From Bacteroidales bacterium (GTDB taxonomy: Bacteria > Bacteroidota > Bacteroidia > Bacteroidales > WCHB1-69), in the NCBI GenBank assembly GCA_017962845.1, contig JAGCUN010000011.1, forward strand, positions 1 to 64,000: 64,000 nucleotides of DNA. The letters are read 5' to 3'. This document shows positions 36,176-44,717 of this stretch, one piece after another (within the stretch, counting starts at the first letter, position 1; each line of letters starts with the position of its first letter). The translations under genes and the position numbers were made by a program. The notes below the pieces were generated by a model. That model was not told the origin of the DNA. It ran no database searches and was given only the letters and a program-made list of their open reading frames with translations.

Positions 36176-37393
36176 ATGAACAAAAAAATTTGCTTTTTAT
36201 TATTCATGACTCTCTCTTTTTGTATCTCCCCTGCTTTTCCTCAGGCTAAAAACGAGATCAAAAAGATTGTGATTGATGCCGGACATGGTGGAACAGACCC
36301 TGGTGCGTTGGGTGCCAAAAGCAAAGAAAAGGATATTACCCTTGCACTGGCTCTTGAAATTGGAAAAAGAATTAAGGAAAAATGTTCCGATGTGGAAGTT
36401 TTATATACCAGAACCACAGATGTTTACCCCACAGTAAAGGGCAGGGCCACTTTTGCCAACAACAAACATGCCGACCTCTTCATCTCTATCCATTGCAATG
36501 CCGCTGAAAATAAGACCGCCAGAGGTGTTGAAACGTGGGTGATGGGACTTGGCGTTTCAGACCATAGCTTCGAGGTGGCCCGCCGCGAAAATGCCTCCAT
36601 CTTGCTCGAAGACGACTACAAGTCCTCCTATGGTGATTTTGACCCCAACTCCCCCGAGTCGTACGTCATCCTCTCAATGTTCGCCAACGCCTACCTCGAC
36701 CGCTCTACCAAATTCGCCGCCAAGGTGCAGCGCAACCTGGTGTCGGTCACTTCCTTCCCCGATCGAAAGGTGCAGCAGGGCTCCTTCTGGGTACTCCATT
36801 CCGTTGCCATGCCCAGCATCCTCATCGAGTTCGGCTTCATCTCCAACCCCACCGAAGAGGCCCAGCTGATGGATGCCGCTATGCAACTCAAGATGGCAGA
36901 GGCCGTCGCCAGCGCCTTCCAAGAATATAAGAACGAGATAGAAGGCAAAACACAAGCTGTCACCGAAAACAAAGACAAGGATAAGGACAACAAAAATACT
37001 GAGAAAGACCAGAATAAAGCGGGAGATAAGGATAAAGCGGATGATGGAAAGAAAAAGAATGAGTCGGTCTCGCCGGCTGGCAATACCGCCGCGACATCCA
37101 CTAACAGCGACCCCAAACCCGCCGACAACAACAGCGGCATCCGCTTCAAGGTGCAGCTCTTCGCCACACCCGACAAGATTGCCGTCACCGACACCCGTTT
37201 CTCAGGCCTCGAACAGGTGGACTGCTATTTCGAAAATTCGATGTGGAAATATACCTCCGGCAATGCCACCACCTACGCAGCGGCACAGGAACTGCTGAAA
37301 GCCGCTAAAGCCAAGTTCCCCGACGCCTTCATCATCAGCTTCCAAGACGGCAAGAAAATCCCCGTTGCCGAGGCGCGCAAACTGGCGCAATAG
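36176..37393 (+). CDS. N-acetylmuramoyl-L-alanine amidase (Amidase_3) with SPOR-like tail
   Basis: A 405-residue periplasmic zinc amidase that cuts the peptide from MurNAc during cell separation. A signal peptide (about 1-22) precedes the Amidase_3 domain. That domain has IVIDAGHGGTDPGALGAKSK at about 31-50 (first zinc His), EKDITLALALEIGKR with the Glu ligand, and LFISIHCNAAENKTARG with the second His at about 105. LIEFGFISNP with the catalytic Glu is at about 218-227. A Lys/Asp-rich linker is followed by a C-terminal SPOR-like fold (FKVQLFATPDKIA...) likely to bind denuded glycan. The start is ATG 36176; a TTG further upstream is not needed. Confidence 0.93.
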   Translation: MNKKICFLLFMTLSFCISPAFPQAKNEIKKIVIDAGHGGTDPGALGAKSKEKDITLALALEIGKRIKEKCSDVEVLYTRTTDVYPTVKGRATFANNKHADLFISIHCNAAENKTARGVETWVMGLGVSDHSFEVARRENASILLEDDYKSSYGDFDPNSPESYVILSMFANAYLDRSTKFAAKVQRNLVSVTSFPDRKVQQGSFWVLHSVAMPSILIEFGFISNPTEEAQLMDAAMQLKMAEAVASAFQEYKNEIEGKTQAVTENKDKDKDNKNTEKDQNKAGDKDKADDGKKKNESVSPAGNTAATSTNSDPKPADNNSGIRFKVQLFATPDKIAVTDTRFSGLEQVDCYFENSMWKYTSGNATTYAAAQELLKAAKAKFPDAFIISFQDGKKIPVAEARKLAQ

Positions 37394-37432
37394 TTTTTTT
37401 TGAAAAATACATCGCCGTATTACAATTTTAAG

Positions 37433-37440
37433 TATCTTTG
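37433..37440 (+). promoter_or_regulatory. -7 box of the dksA-like/lspA operon
   Basis: TATCTTTG matches TAnnTTTG, 20 bases before the ATG at 37461. The amidase stop is 40 bases upstream, so the operon has its own promoter. Confidence 0.6.
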
Positions 37441-37460
37441 CAACTCAAAAAACTGAAGTT

Positions 37461-37844
37461 ATGGAAGAAAAACAACCCGTAAGATATTCCGATGAGGAAT
37501 TGGCAGAGTTCAAAGCTTTGATAGAAAAGAAGTTAAAGGAAGCCCGCGAGGGTCTTGAGGTTTATATGGAGGCCTGCAATAACGCTGGCAACGATACCAT
37601 GGACACCTCCCCGACCTTCAAAGTGCTCGAAGAAGGCAGCCAGGTGCTGGCCAAGGAAGAAAACGCCCAGCAGGCCGCCCGCCTCTTCAAGTACATCAAG
37701 AACCTGGAGGCCGCCCTCATGCGCATCGAGAACAAAACGTACGGCATCTGCCGCGTCACAGGCAAACTCATCCCCAAGGAACGACTGCTTAGCGTGCCCC
37801 ATGCCACCATGTGTATCGAAGCCAAACTGGACTCTAAAAAATAG
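37461..37844 (+). CDS. TraR/DksA-family protein lacking half of its zinc cysteines
   Basis: A 127-residue protein with an N-terminal coiled-coil-like charged helix (about 10-75) and a C-terminal DksA-type end: LMRIENKTYGICRVTGKLIP (about 86-105) and ERLLSVPHATMC. In true DksA four cysteines bind zinc (CxxC...CxxC). Here the second and fourth are Thr and Ala (CRVT, CIEA), so zinc binding is probably lost. Short DksA-like proteins bind RNA polymerase secondary channel or act independently. It is 8 bases before lspA, an arrangement common in Bacteroidota. Confidence 0.85.
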   Translation: MEEKQPVRYSDEELAEFKALIEKKLKEAREGLEVYMEACNNAGNDTMDTSPTFKVLEEGSQVLAKEENAQQAARLFKYIKNLEAALMRIENKTYGICRVTGKLIPKERLLSVPHATMCIEAKLDSKK

Positions 37845-37852
37845 TCTCTGTC

Positions 37853-38500
37853 GTGAAGAAAAGTTGGAAACTCGCAATCACCACCATTGCGATCGTTGTT
37901 GTGTGCGTGCTGCTTGACCAGCTGCTGAAACTATGGGTGGTACGCAATATGCAATTGGGCGAATTGCGCCCCCTCCTCGGAGAATGGTTCAACTTGCATT
38001 ATGTGCAGAACAAAGGCATGGCCTTCGGCGTGAGCTGGGGCGATAATTTTGGCAAATTGGCCCTCTCGCTCCTCCGTATCGGTGTGGTCGGCTACCTGAT
38101 TTATTATCTTTGGAAAAAAATCAAGACCAACACCATCGGCATCTGGCCCGTCATTACCCTTTCGCTGATTGTGGCCGGCGCTATCGGCAATATCATCGAC
38201 TCGGCCTTCTATGGCATGGCTCTCGGTATTGGAGACCCGCGCTTCATGTACGGCAGCGTGGTCGATATGATCTATGTCAGGCTGTTTATGCTCCCCGAAT
38301 GGTTCCCCGGTTTCGGCGGCGAGTACTTCTTCCCCGCCATCTTCAACTTCGCCGATGCATGCGTTACGGTGGGCATCTTCGCCATGATCATCTTCTATAA
38401 GCAGTTCTTTAAGGACGAAAAGAAGAAAGAAGAACCCGCTTCCGAAGAAGCAACTTCTGAAACTTCACAGCCCGCTGCCGAAACTCCTCAGCAGAACTAA
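37853..38500 (+). CDS. lspA: Lipoprotein signal peptidase (signal peptidase II)
   Basis: A 215-residue aspartyl protease of the inner membrane that removes lipoprotein signal peptides. The family motifs are present: NKGMAFG (about 57), the first catalytic Asp in AIGNIIDSAFYG (about 114-125), and the second in FNFADACVTVG (about 163-173). Four transmembrane segments are visible. The start codon is GTG (37853), 8 bases after the DksA-like stop; no closer ATG gives the N-terminal helix. A charged, low-complexity tail of about 30 residues extends beyond the usual family length. Confidence 0.96.
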   Translation: MKKSWKLAITTIAIVVVCVLLDQLLKLWVVRNMQLGELRPLLGEWFNLHYVQNKGMAFGVSWGDNFGKLALSLLRIGVVGYLIYYLWKKIKTNTIGIWPVITLSLIVAGAIGNIIDSAFYGMALGIGDPRFMYGSVVDMIYVRLFMLPEWFPGFGGEYFFPAIFNFADACVTVGIFAMIIFYKQFFKDEKKKEEPASEEATSETSQPAAETPQQN

Positions 38501-38503
38501 GCA

Positions 38504-38914
38504 TTATTCTTCAATAAAAGAGGTGATTTTCCGTGAATCACGGGTGACAAAAGCTCCCGGATAGTTACCGATGACTTTCATCAGCACCCCGTATGCGGCA
38601 TGGCGGGTCGTGAAATTCCCAATTTTTACCTTGTGATTGGGCTCTGAAAACACCGTATAGGCCTCGGCATGGATGTCATTGCTAGTCAGAAAAGCATTGA
38701 GGCTTTTCACCACCTCCTGCGCCTTGCTGCCCGATTCCTCTCCCGACAACGCCACCACCTGAATCACATACACGTCCACTTTCCCCACACGACGGCAGGT
38801 CTCTTTGTACTTCTGCTCCGTCAACGAAACACTCTCTTCCACATCGTATTGCACCGACTGTCCGAAAAGCAACACCGGCACAAGGCAAATCCATAGAATG
38901 ATAGCTTTCTTCAT
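38504..38914 (-). CDS. Small secreted SPOR-like domain protein
   Basis: A 136-residue protein with a signal peptide (MKKAIILWICLVPVLLFGQS). The mature part has the SPOR-type strand-helix-strand pattern: VYVIQVVALSGEESGSKAQE at about 48-67, a helix to about 80, then EAYTVFSEPNHKVKIGNFTT at about 84-103 and a helix. SPOR domains bind denuded peptidoglycan, and this weak similarity is the only hint. It is 15 bases downstream of dsbD in the same direction and converges on lspA with 3 bases between stops. Confidence 0.7.
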   Translation of the reverse strand: MKKAIILWICLVPVLLFGQSVQYDVEESVSLTEQKYKETCRRVGKVDVYVIQVVALSGEESGSKAQEVVKSLNAFLTSNDIHAEAYTVFSEPNHKVKIGNFTTRHAAYGVLMKVIGNYPGAFVTRDSRKITSFIEE

Positions 38915-38929
38915 GGTTGAAAAGGGGGT

Positions 38930-41005
38930 TTATTTGGAAGCGTTCCCGTGTTTTTTGTTGTAGGCCGCGATTCCTTGATCAAGGAACTGCTTGTACTTCT
39001 CCACATCCAGTTCGTAATGGGTGGGACCCGCCAACACCGAACCGTCTTCATCGAGAATGAAGTAGCAGGGCTGGGAGTTCTCGCGGTAAACCTTCTGACT
39101 GATATACATGTTCTTTTTCCCCAACAAAGTAATCTCTTTGCCTTTGTCATCCGTGATACGGTCTTCGGGAAGCAGCTCAATGTTCTTGTCATCCACGTAC
39201 ATGGCCAGCATGATGAAATCGGTGGAGAACTTGGCGCGGATTTCTTCGTCACGCCACACCTTCGACTCCACTTGGCGGCAGTTGGTGCATCCGTGTCCCG
39301 TAAAGTCAATGAAGATGGGTTTATGCACCTTCTGGGCCACTCGTAGGGCTTGGTCGTAGTCGAAGTAGCCCTTCAGCCCGTGCGGCAGATGCAGCTTGTC
39401 AGCATAGTGGGGTTCCTCCATCTTCTCGTTGTTCTCCAACTCGATGATGGCAAACTTGGCCTCCTCGCGCACCACTTTGTGCAGGTCGAAATCGTGCGTC
39501 TCCACGGGCGGCAGCCATCCGGAAATAGCGTTGAGGGGCGCGCCAAACATGCCAGGAATCATATACACCACAAAGGTGAAGACGAAGATGGCGGTGGTGA
39601 ACCGTACCCAGCTCTTTTGTACCGGCATCTCCTGGTCGGCGGGGAAGCGGATCTTGCCCAACAGGTAAAGTCCTAACAGTGAGAACAACACAATCCAGAA
39701 TGCCAAATAGATTTCACGGTCTAAAATGCCCCAGTGGTAGGTCTGATCAGGCACGTTGATGAATTTCAATGCAAAGGCCAACTCGATGAAGGCTAAAATC
39801 ACCTTCAGCGTGTTCATCCACCCGCCTGACTTCGGGGTTTTCTTCAACAAACCCGGAAATAAGGCGAAAAGAGTGAAGGGCACTGCAATACCCAACGAGA
39901 AGCCCAACATGCCGATAATGGGCTTGAAAAATGAGCCACCGGCCGCGTTCAAGGCCACGGCACCGGCAATCGGCAGCGTGCAGGAGAAAGAGACCAACAC
40001 TAATGTCAGCGCCATGAAAAACACCCCGATAATGCCGCCCTTGTTCTCGCTCTTCGCCGATTTGTTCACCCACTTGCTCGGCAGCGTAATCTCAAAATAT
40101 CCTAGCATCGAGATGGCAAAGATGATGAAGATGATGGCGAAGATGATGTTGAGCACCCAGCCGGTCCCCAACTCGTTGGCCATGCCCGGACCAAAGATGG
40201 CCGAAAAGACAATGCCAATGACGACAAAAATCAATACGATGGAAAGCCCATAGATGAGGGCAAGGCCCTTTCCCTTACCACCTTGTTTGGTGAAGTACGA
40301 CACCGTCATGGGTATCATCGGGAACACACAGGGCATCAGCAAGCCAATAAAGCCCGAAAGCAGCGAAGCAAGGAAGAATAACCAAAGGGGCTGCTCTTCC
40401 TCAGCTTTCTCCTCCACTTGTACCTTATAGGCAGTGGCTTTCTTCTGCTGGCTTACCTCCTTTTCCGCATTGTTGAGCGTTTTCTCATTCTTTTTCTCCA
40501 CCTCCTCTTCTGTCATTACCGTTCCCTCCATCTGTGTCACTTTCCCTTTGAAGGGCTGTATGGTGAACTTGAAGTTCTCCTCTATCAGCTGGCACTGTGT
40601 GGAGCAGGTCTGCCCTTTGATGGTACCGGTAATGGTAAATGCCTTGGTGGTGTCGTTTATCGTAATCTTTTGAGTAAAAGTCGCTTTGTTATAAAAACAG
40701 TAGTAGGTCGTCCCCATTGTTTCATCCACACCCGTTTTGGGAGTGGGCTCCTGCGTTTTGCCTTTCAGCTTGTATTTGGGTGACGGGTCAAACTCTATCG
40801 TGGTGGGAATTTCAAAACCGTCGCCGTGCTTGATAGCAAACAGGTGCCAGTCTTTGGCAATGGTCGCTGTGAATTTCAGCGTGGCCTCTGTGGCGGATGT
40901 CTGGGTGACCGTGTATTTCCATGTGACAGGCTTGTCGCTATTTTGGGCGAAAGCTGTAAAAAAGCCTGCAAGGCAGAGGATGAGGGCGAGAAGGTGTTTT
41001 TTCAT
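38930..41005 (-). CDS. dsbD: Thiol:disulfide interchange protein DsbD
   Basis: A 691-residue protein that carries electrons across the inner membrane to periplasmic thiols. A signal peptide (1-20) precedes an N-terminal DsbD-alpha-like domain with GQTCSTQC near 150. A membrane domain follows (about 215-520) with the conserved LMPCVFPMIPMTVSYF and FSCTLPIAG, then a C-terminal thioredoxin-like domain with GHGCTNCRQVE near 573-583. The ATG at 41005 has a TATTTTTG box (41048-41041) 36 bases upstream; a longer upstream frame is not needed. A charged linker of about 60 residues lies before the first membrane helix. Confidence 0.94.
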   Translation of the reverse strand: MKKHLLALILCLAGFFTAFAQNSDKPVTWKYTVTQTSATEATLKFTATIAKDWHLFAIKHGDGFEIPTTIEFDPSPKYKLKGKTQEPTPKTGVDETMGTTYYCFYNKATFTQKITINDTTKAFTITGTIKGQTCSTQCQLIEENFKFTIQPFKGKVTQMEGTVMTEEEVEKKNEKTLNNAEKEVSQQKKATAYKVQVEEKAEEEQPLWLFFLASLLSGFIGLLMPCVFPMIPMTVSYFTKQGGKGKGLALIYGLSIVLIFVVIGIVFSAIFGPGMANELGTGWVLNIIFAIIFIIFAISMLGYFEITLPSKWVNKSAKSENKGGIIGVFFMALTLVLVSFSCTLPIAGAVALNAAGGSFFKPIIGMLGFSLGIAVPFTLFALFPGLLKKTPKSGGWMNTLKVILAFIELAFALKFINVPDQTYHWGILDREIYLAFWIVLFSLLGLYLLGKIRFPADQEMPVQKSWVRFTTAIFVFTFVVYMIPGMFGAPLNAISGWLPPVETHDFDLHKVVREEAKFAIIELENNEKMEEPHYADKLHLPHGLKGYFDYDQALRVAQKVHKPIFIDFTGHGCTNCRQVESKVWRDEEIRAKFSTDFIMLAMYVDDKNIELLPEDRITDDKGKEITLLGKKNMYISQKVYRENSQPCYFILDEDGSVLAGPTHYELDVEKYKQFLDQGIAAYNKKHGNASK

Positions 41006-41075
41006 TTTATTTTTGATGAAATGATTCTTGATTAAGTTGGCAAAAATACACATTTTTTCCCAATGAGAGGGTGGA

Positions 41076-42359
41076 TTACAGCCGTCCATCTATCATCTCT
41101 TTGGGCAGGATGCCTTTCACATCATACACCACGCCGTTTTCGCAGCGCAGGAACTGCCGGATGTCGAGTTGGCGGAACTGCTGATGGGCGACTGCAAGGA
41201 TGACGGTGTCGAACTGTTTTTCCAGCGTTTTCGTATCGCCGCTGGTAATTTCGATACCGTACTCTCTGCGGGACTTTTCAGCGTCAGCCCACGGGTCGTA
41301 AATGGTAATGTTGGGGGTGTATTCCGTCAGGGTGGAGTAGATATCTACTACGCGGGTGTTACGGATGTCGGGACAGTTTTCCTTGAAGGTGAATCCGAGG
41401 ATAAGGATTTTGGCATCTTTCACCATCACGCCTTTTTTGTTCATCAGCTTGATGGCGCAGTTGGCCACGTAGTCGCCCATGCCGTCGTTGAGGCGGCGGG
41501 CTGCTGACATCACGCGGGGCAGTACGCCATACACCTGGGCCTTTTGTATCAGGTAGTAGGGATCCACGCTGATGCAGTGTCCGCCTACTAGGCCGGGCGA
41601 GAGTTTGATGAAGTTCCATTTTGAAGCGGCAGCCTCAATCACGTCGTGGGTGTCGATGCCCATCGCGTTGAAGATCTTGGCCAGCTCGTTCATGAAGGCG
41701 ATGTTGACGTCGCGCTGCGAGTTCTCGATGATCTTGGAGGCCTCTGCCACCCGGATGGAGCTGGCCTTGTGGGTGCCGTTCACCAGCACGCTGTTGTACA
41801 GCCCGTCCACAAAATCGGCGATCTCTGGTGTCGAGCCGGAGGTTACTTTCCGGATTTTCTCTACGGTATGCTCCTTATCGCCTGGGTTGATTCTTTCGGG
41901 CGAGTAGCCGGCGTAGAAGTCGCGGTTGAAGGTGAGGCCGGAAACTTTTTCCACTACCGGCAGGCACTCCTCTTCCGTCACACCCGGATACACAGTCGAT
42001 TCGTAAATCACGACATCTCCTTTGGAAATCACCTTTCCGACGGTTGTACTCGCCCCGATGAGTGGCGACAGGTCGGGATGGTTGTTGTGGTCCACCGGCG
42101 TGGGAACTGCTACGATATACACGTTGCAGTTGCGTATATCTTCCAGATTGTCTGTGCATTGGAAGCCGTTATCAAGGGCTTTTTTCAGCAGGTCGTCATC
42201 CACTTCGCGGGTGGAGTCGTGACCGCCCATCAGCTCTTCCACACGGTGTCGGTTCTGGTCAAAACCGATGGTGGGATAGCGGGTGGAGAACAGGCGGGCA
42301 AGGGGAAGTCCCACATACCCTAGACCGATGACGGCAATACGTGTAGGTTGGTTATTCAT
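41076..42359 (-). CDS. Nucleotide-sugar dehydrogenase (UDP-N-acetyl-D-galactosamine/glucosamine dehydrogenase, WbpO/TviB type)
   Basis: A 427-residue UDP-sugar dehydrogenase with an N-terminal Rossmann motif (IAVIGLGYVGLPLARLFSTR, 8-27), AVPTPVDHNNHPDL near 90-103 and YESTVYPGVTEEEC near 121-134. The catalytic region GLVGGHCISVDPYYL is at about 264-278 (Cys is the nucleophile of the second oxidation). The C-terminal domain has the ILGFTFKENCPDIRNTR motif. It oxidises the C6 of a UDP-N-acetylhexosamine to the uronic acid used in capsule or O-antigen. No partner epimerase or transferase lies beside it. A TACTTTTG box (42383-42376) is 17 bases upstream. Confidence 0.92.
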   Translation of the reverse strand: MNNQPTRIAVIGLGYVGLPLARLFSTRYPTIGFDQNRHRVEELMGGHDSTREVDDDLLKKALDNGFQCTDNLEDIRNCNVYIVAVPTPVDHNNHPDLSPLIGASTTVGKVISKGDVVIYESTVYPGVTEEECLPVVEKVSGLTFNRDFYAGYSPERINPGDKEHTVEKIRKVTSGSTPEIADFVDGLYNSVLVNGTHKASSIRVAEASKIIENSQRDVNIAFMNELAKIFNAMGIDTHDVIEAAASKWNFIKLSPGLVGGHCISVDPYYLIQKAQVYGVLPRVMSAARRLNDGMGDYVANCAIKLMNKKGVMVKDAKILILGFTFKENCPDIRNTRVVDIYSTLTEYTPNITIYDPWADAEKSRREYGIEITSGDTKTLEKQFDTVILAVAHQQFRQLDIRQFLRCENGVVYDVKGILPKEMIDGRL

Positions 42360-42375
42360 CGTTCAAAATTTGCTG

Positions 42376-42383
42376 CAAAAGTA
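42376..42383 (-). promoter_or_regulatory. -7 box of the nucleotide-sugar dehydrogenase gene
   Basis: TACTTTTG matches TAnnTTTG and lies directly beyond the exbD-operon terminator, so the dehydrogenase has its own promoter. Confidence 0.55.
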
Positions 42384-42388
42384 CAAAA

Positions 42389-42416
42389 AAAAGAGACTGT
42401 AGGAACAGTCTCTTTT
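42389..42416 (-). terminator. Rho-independent terminator of the ExbB/ExbD operon
   Basis: A 12-bp perfect stem (AAAAGAGACTGT at 42389-42400, ACAGTCTCTTTT at 42405-42416, 4-base loop) continues on the minus strand into a T run. It lies 22 bases past the stop of the last exbD gene. Confidence 0.85.
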
Positions 42417-42438
42417 GAAATCTTATAAAAGGTCTGTG

Positions 42439-42936
42439 TTATTTCTTTTTGACATCCTTGTTGGTAGCGTACTGGATCTTCAGAGCGTTCTTCTTACGAA
42501 GGGCAAGTTTGAGCTGGTTCACAGCCGTCATACGCGTTTTGTTGTCAATCTTAAGGTAGTAGGTGATTTTGTCAGGATCTTGGTCTTTCAGCAAACTGGC
42601 GTCGCGGGAACTCTGAACGAACTCGTCAACGGCCAACTTCAAACCCTCATCGGTGGTGGAGGTGGCCAGCTTGTCGTTGAACTGGATGGACACCGAGTTG
42701 TCGAGGAGGGCAGCACCCTGAACGGTAGGTTCTCCCATATAGACTGTATAGGAGTTCTTTTTGTCCAACTTCTGATATTCCGTAGCGGTCGGCGGGATGA
42801 ATTTTACCTTTGCCTCGCTCTCACGCATGGTGGTAATCACCATGAAGAAGAAGAGGAACATGAAGATAATATCGGACATGGAACCGGTGTTGATTTCCGG
42901 AGTCTCCTTTTTGCCGCTTTTTTTGAATCGTGCCAT
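42439..42936 (-). CDS. ExbD/TolR-type biopolymer transport protein
   Basis: A 165-residue protein. A basic N-terminus (ARFKKSGKKETPEINTGSMS) precedes one transmembrane helix (DIIFMFLFFFMVITTM, about 21-36) that carries the conserved Asp at its start, and a periplasmic C-terminal domain follows. ExbD subunits complete the proton channel with ExbB and transmit force to a TonB protein. It is the last gene of the operon and 15 bases after another ExbD. It differs strongly from its neighbour, so the two likely form a heteromeric pair. Confidence 0.9.
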   Translation of the reverse strand: MARFKKSGKKETPEINTGSMSDIIFMFLFFFMVITTMRESEAKVKFIPPTATEYQKLDKKNSYTVYMGEPTVQGAALLDNSVSIQFNDKLATSTTDEGLKLAVDEFVQSSRDASLLKDQDPDKITYYLKIDNKTRMTAVNQLKLALRKKNALKIQYATNKDVKKK

Positions 42937-42951
42937 AGTTGACAGTTTGGT

Positions 42952-43611
42952 TTAATTAGAACTTGATTCTGAGATGTTCATCGGGATGGCCTTCTTGATG
43001 GCTTTTACCTTCTCTTTGTCAGACTCTTCCGAACTATCCTCCAATACTTTGAACGATTTGCCGTATTTTTCTTTCGACAACTCATCGCGGAGCTTGTTGA
43101 CGGCTCTTGACAATTCGTTGTGTACTTTGATATAGGTTTCGTAGGTGGCGTAGTTCTGACACTCCAGCGAAATCACACCTTGGGTGACAGGATAGTCGCC
43201 AAAGTCAGCCTCGCTGATCGGAGTGCTTTTGGTGTCTGGCAGGTCGGGTTCGTGACGGGCGTTGGCGAAAAATTCGTATGCAATCTCATGCAACTTGCTG
43301 ATTTCACCGCCGTAGTTGGCAGCATTGGTGCTGTTCACGTCCGTTCTGTTGTCCGACAACATGATCCAGTTGTTTTCCGTCCATTTCGCGCCTTCCACCA
43401 TGACAATGTTCTTGTTGGTGACCTTGACGCGGAGCAGGTTCCTCGTGTTGATTTCCACATCCACCTGCGTGATATCCTTCGAATATTTCGGCAACTGGCG
43501 CATAATACCCTGGTCGCTGGAAATATTGGAGGTCAGCAGGAAGAAGGTCAACAGCAGGAAGGAGATGTCTGCCGATGAACTTGTATTAATCGATGGAACT
43601 TTACGAGCCAT
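42952..43611 (-). CDS. ExbD/TolR-type biopolymer transport protein (second copy)
   Basis: A 219-residue protein with a short basic start (ARKVPSINTSSSADISFLLL), the transmembrane helix at about 14-32 with Asp15, and a longer periplasmic part than typical ExbD (about 180 residues), ending in a charged Glu/Lys-rich tail. It lies between a membrane protein (5 bases) and the other exbD. Paired divergent exbD genes behind one exbB are usual in Bacteroidota. Confidence 0.88.
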   Translation of the reverse strand: MARKVPSINTSSSADISFLLLTFFLLTSNISSDQGIMRQLPKYSKDITQVDVEINTRNLLRVKVTNKNIVMVEGAKWTENNWIMLSDNRTDVNSTNAANYGGEISKLHEIAYEFFANARHEPDLPDTKSTPISEADFGDYPVTQGVISLECQNYATYETYIKVHNELSRAVNKLRDELSKEKYGKSFKVLEDSSEESDKEKVKAIKKAIPMNISESSSN

Positions 43612-43616
43612 GATGT

Positions 43617-44657
43617 TTATTTAAGTTTTTTGTTTTTGATGATGGTGCCGATAATCGGGGTGCAAATCATACCCAGAATAGCCAAGGCCAGCATGACGTA
43701 TGTCATATAGGCAGCCGCCTCAATGAATTTCCCGAGAGTTGGAGAAATAGACAATTTGGCGAAGACGATGTTGTTGACATCGGGTTGGGCTATCAGGAAG
43801 CATATCAGTCCGATGATGGCAAGGCCTCCCAAGATAATCAGGATGGTGTAAGAGTTCTTGAAGTCGGTGCAGACACCAAAGATGATGAAGAAGACAACCC
43901 CCAAACCAGCAATGGCGAACAGGATGTAAATCAGAGTGAAAGAGTAGGAGAGAAGGGATTCGCTGGTCTTATAGGTGGTGAAGTTGTTCTGGAATTTGGT
44001 GAGTGCGTTCTTCTTGCTTTCTTTGTCGAATGCGCTGATCTTAAAGATACTGTCGGTTGCCGACTGGAGCGACTTGACAGCCTTCAGCTGATTCTCTTTG
44101 TCCAACTGTGAGCTCTTGAATTGAGTGTACTCATTGGTCAGATCTTCAGTGATGTAGACATTCAGATCCTCATAGTTGTTCACTTTCTTGAAGGCAGCGA
44201 CATACTCTTTGCCGAAGGTGAATTCGTTACCCTCACCATTGACTGTCAGACTGGTCATGTTGTGGGGGAAGTTTTTCTTGAATTCCGGGAAATCCTTTTC
44301 TTTCAAGGATTTGAGGATGTTCATGTAGCAGAAGAAGTCTCTGGCCTGTGCCTCTTCGGTTTCGCAAACCACTTGGTTCTTCTCTACGTACTGGTTGATC
44401 TCATTATACAACTTGCCGGGTTTGGCATTGGAGCCGATGTCATCGATGTTGGCGGCGAGGAACTTGTCCAAGAGATCCTTGCCTTCATCGAAGCTTTGCA
44501 ATGTTCCAATGGCCTTGTAGCTCGCAACATTCGTCTTCTCAACGTCGGAGGATTCGTTCTCAACGGAAGAACCCCAGAGACCCACAAAGAAGAATGCCAG
44601 AAGAATGGCTACGCCAGCGGCAGCAAAGATGATTATGTTGATGATTTTTCTAGTCAT
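43617..44657 (-). CDS. Multi-pass membrane protein of unknown function in the Exb operon
   Basis: A 346-residue protein. One N-terminal transmembrane segment (IINIIIFAAAGVAILLAFFF, about 5-24) precedes a large helical periplasmic domain (about 30-225). Four hydrophobic segments follow at about 230-335 (SFTLIYILFAIAGLGVVFFI, TILIILGGLAIIGLICFLIA and others). I do not recognise a family. The ATG at 44657 was chosen because it starts just before the first helix. It is 5 bases before an exbD gene and 60 bases after the exbB gene, so it probably works with the proton channel. Confidence 0.75.
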   Translation of the reverse strand: MTRKIINIIIFAAAGVAILLAFFFVGLWGSSVENESSDVEKTNVASYKAIGTLQSFDEGKDLLDKFLAANIDDIGSNAKPGKLYNEINQYVEKNQVVCETEEAQARDFFCYMNILKSLKEKDFPEFKKNFPHNMTSLTVNGEGNEFTFGKEYVAAFKKVNNYEDLNVYITEDLTNEYTQFKSSQLDKENQLKAVKSLQSATDSIFKISAFDKESKKNALTKFQNNFTTYKTSESLLSYSFTLIYILFAIAGLGVVFFIIFGVCTDFKNSYTILIILGGLAIIGLICFLIAQPDVNNIVFAKLSISPTLGKFIEAAAYMTYVMLALAILGMICTPIIGTIIKNKKLK

Positions 44658-44717
44658 AATATTTCTTCTTTTAAGATTCAAGGAATGATTATTGTTTCAC
44701 TATCCGTTGAAGCTCAA

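Noticed and set aside
41006..41089. 28-codon extension of DsbD
   Set aside because: The frame upstream of 41005 spoils the signal peptide and covers the promoter box at 41041-41048.
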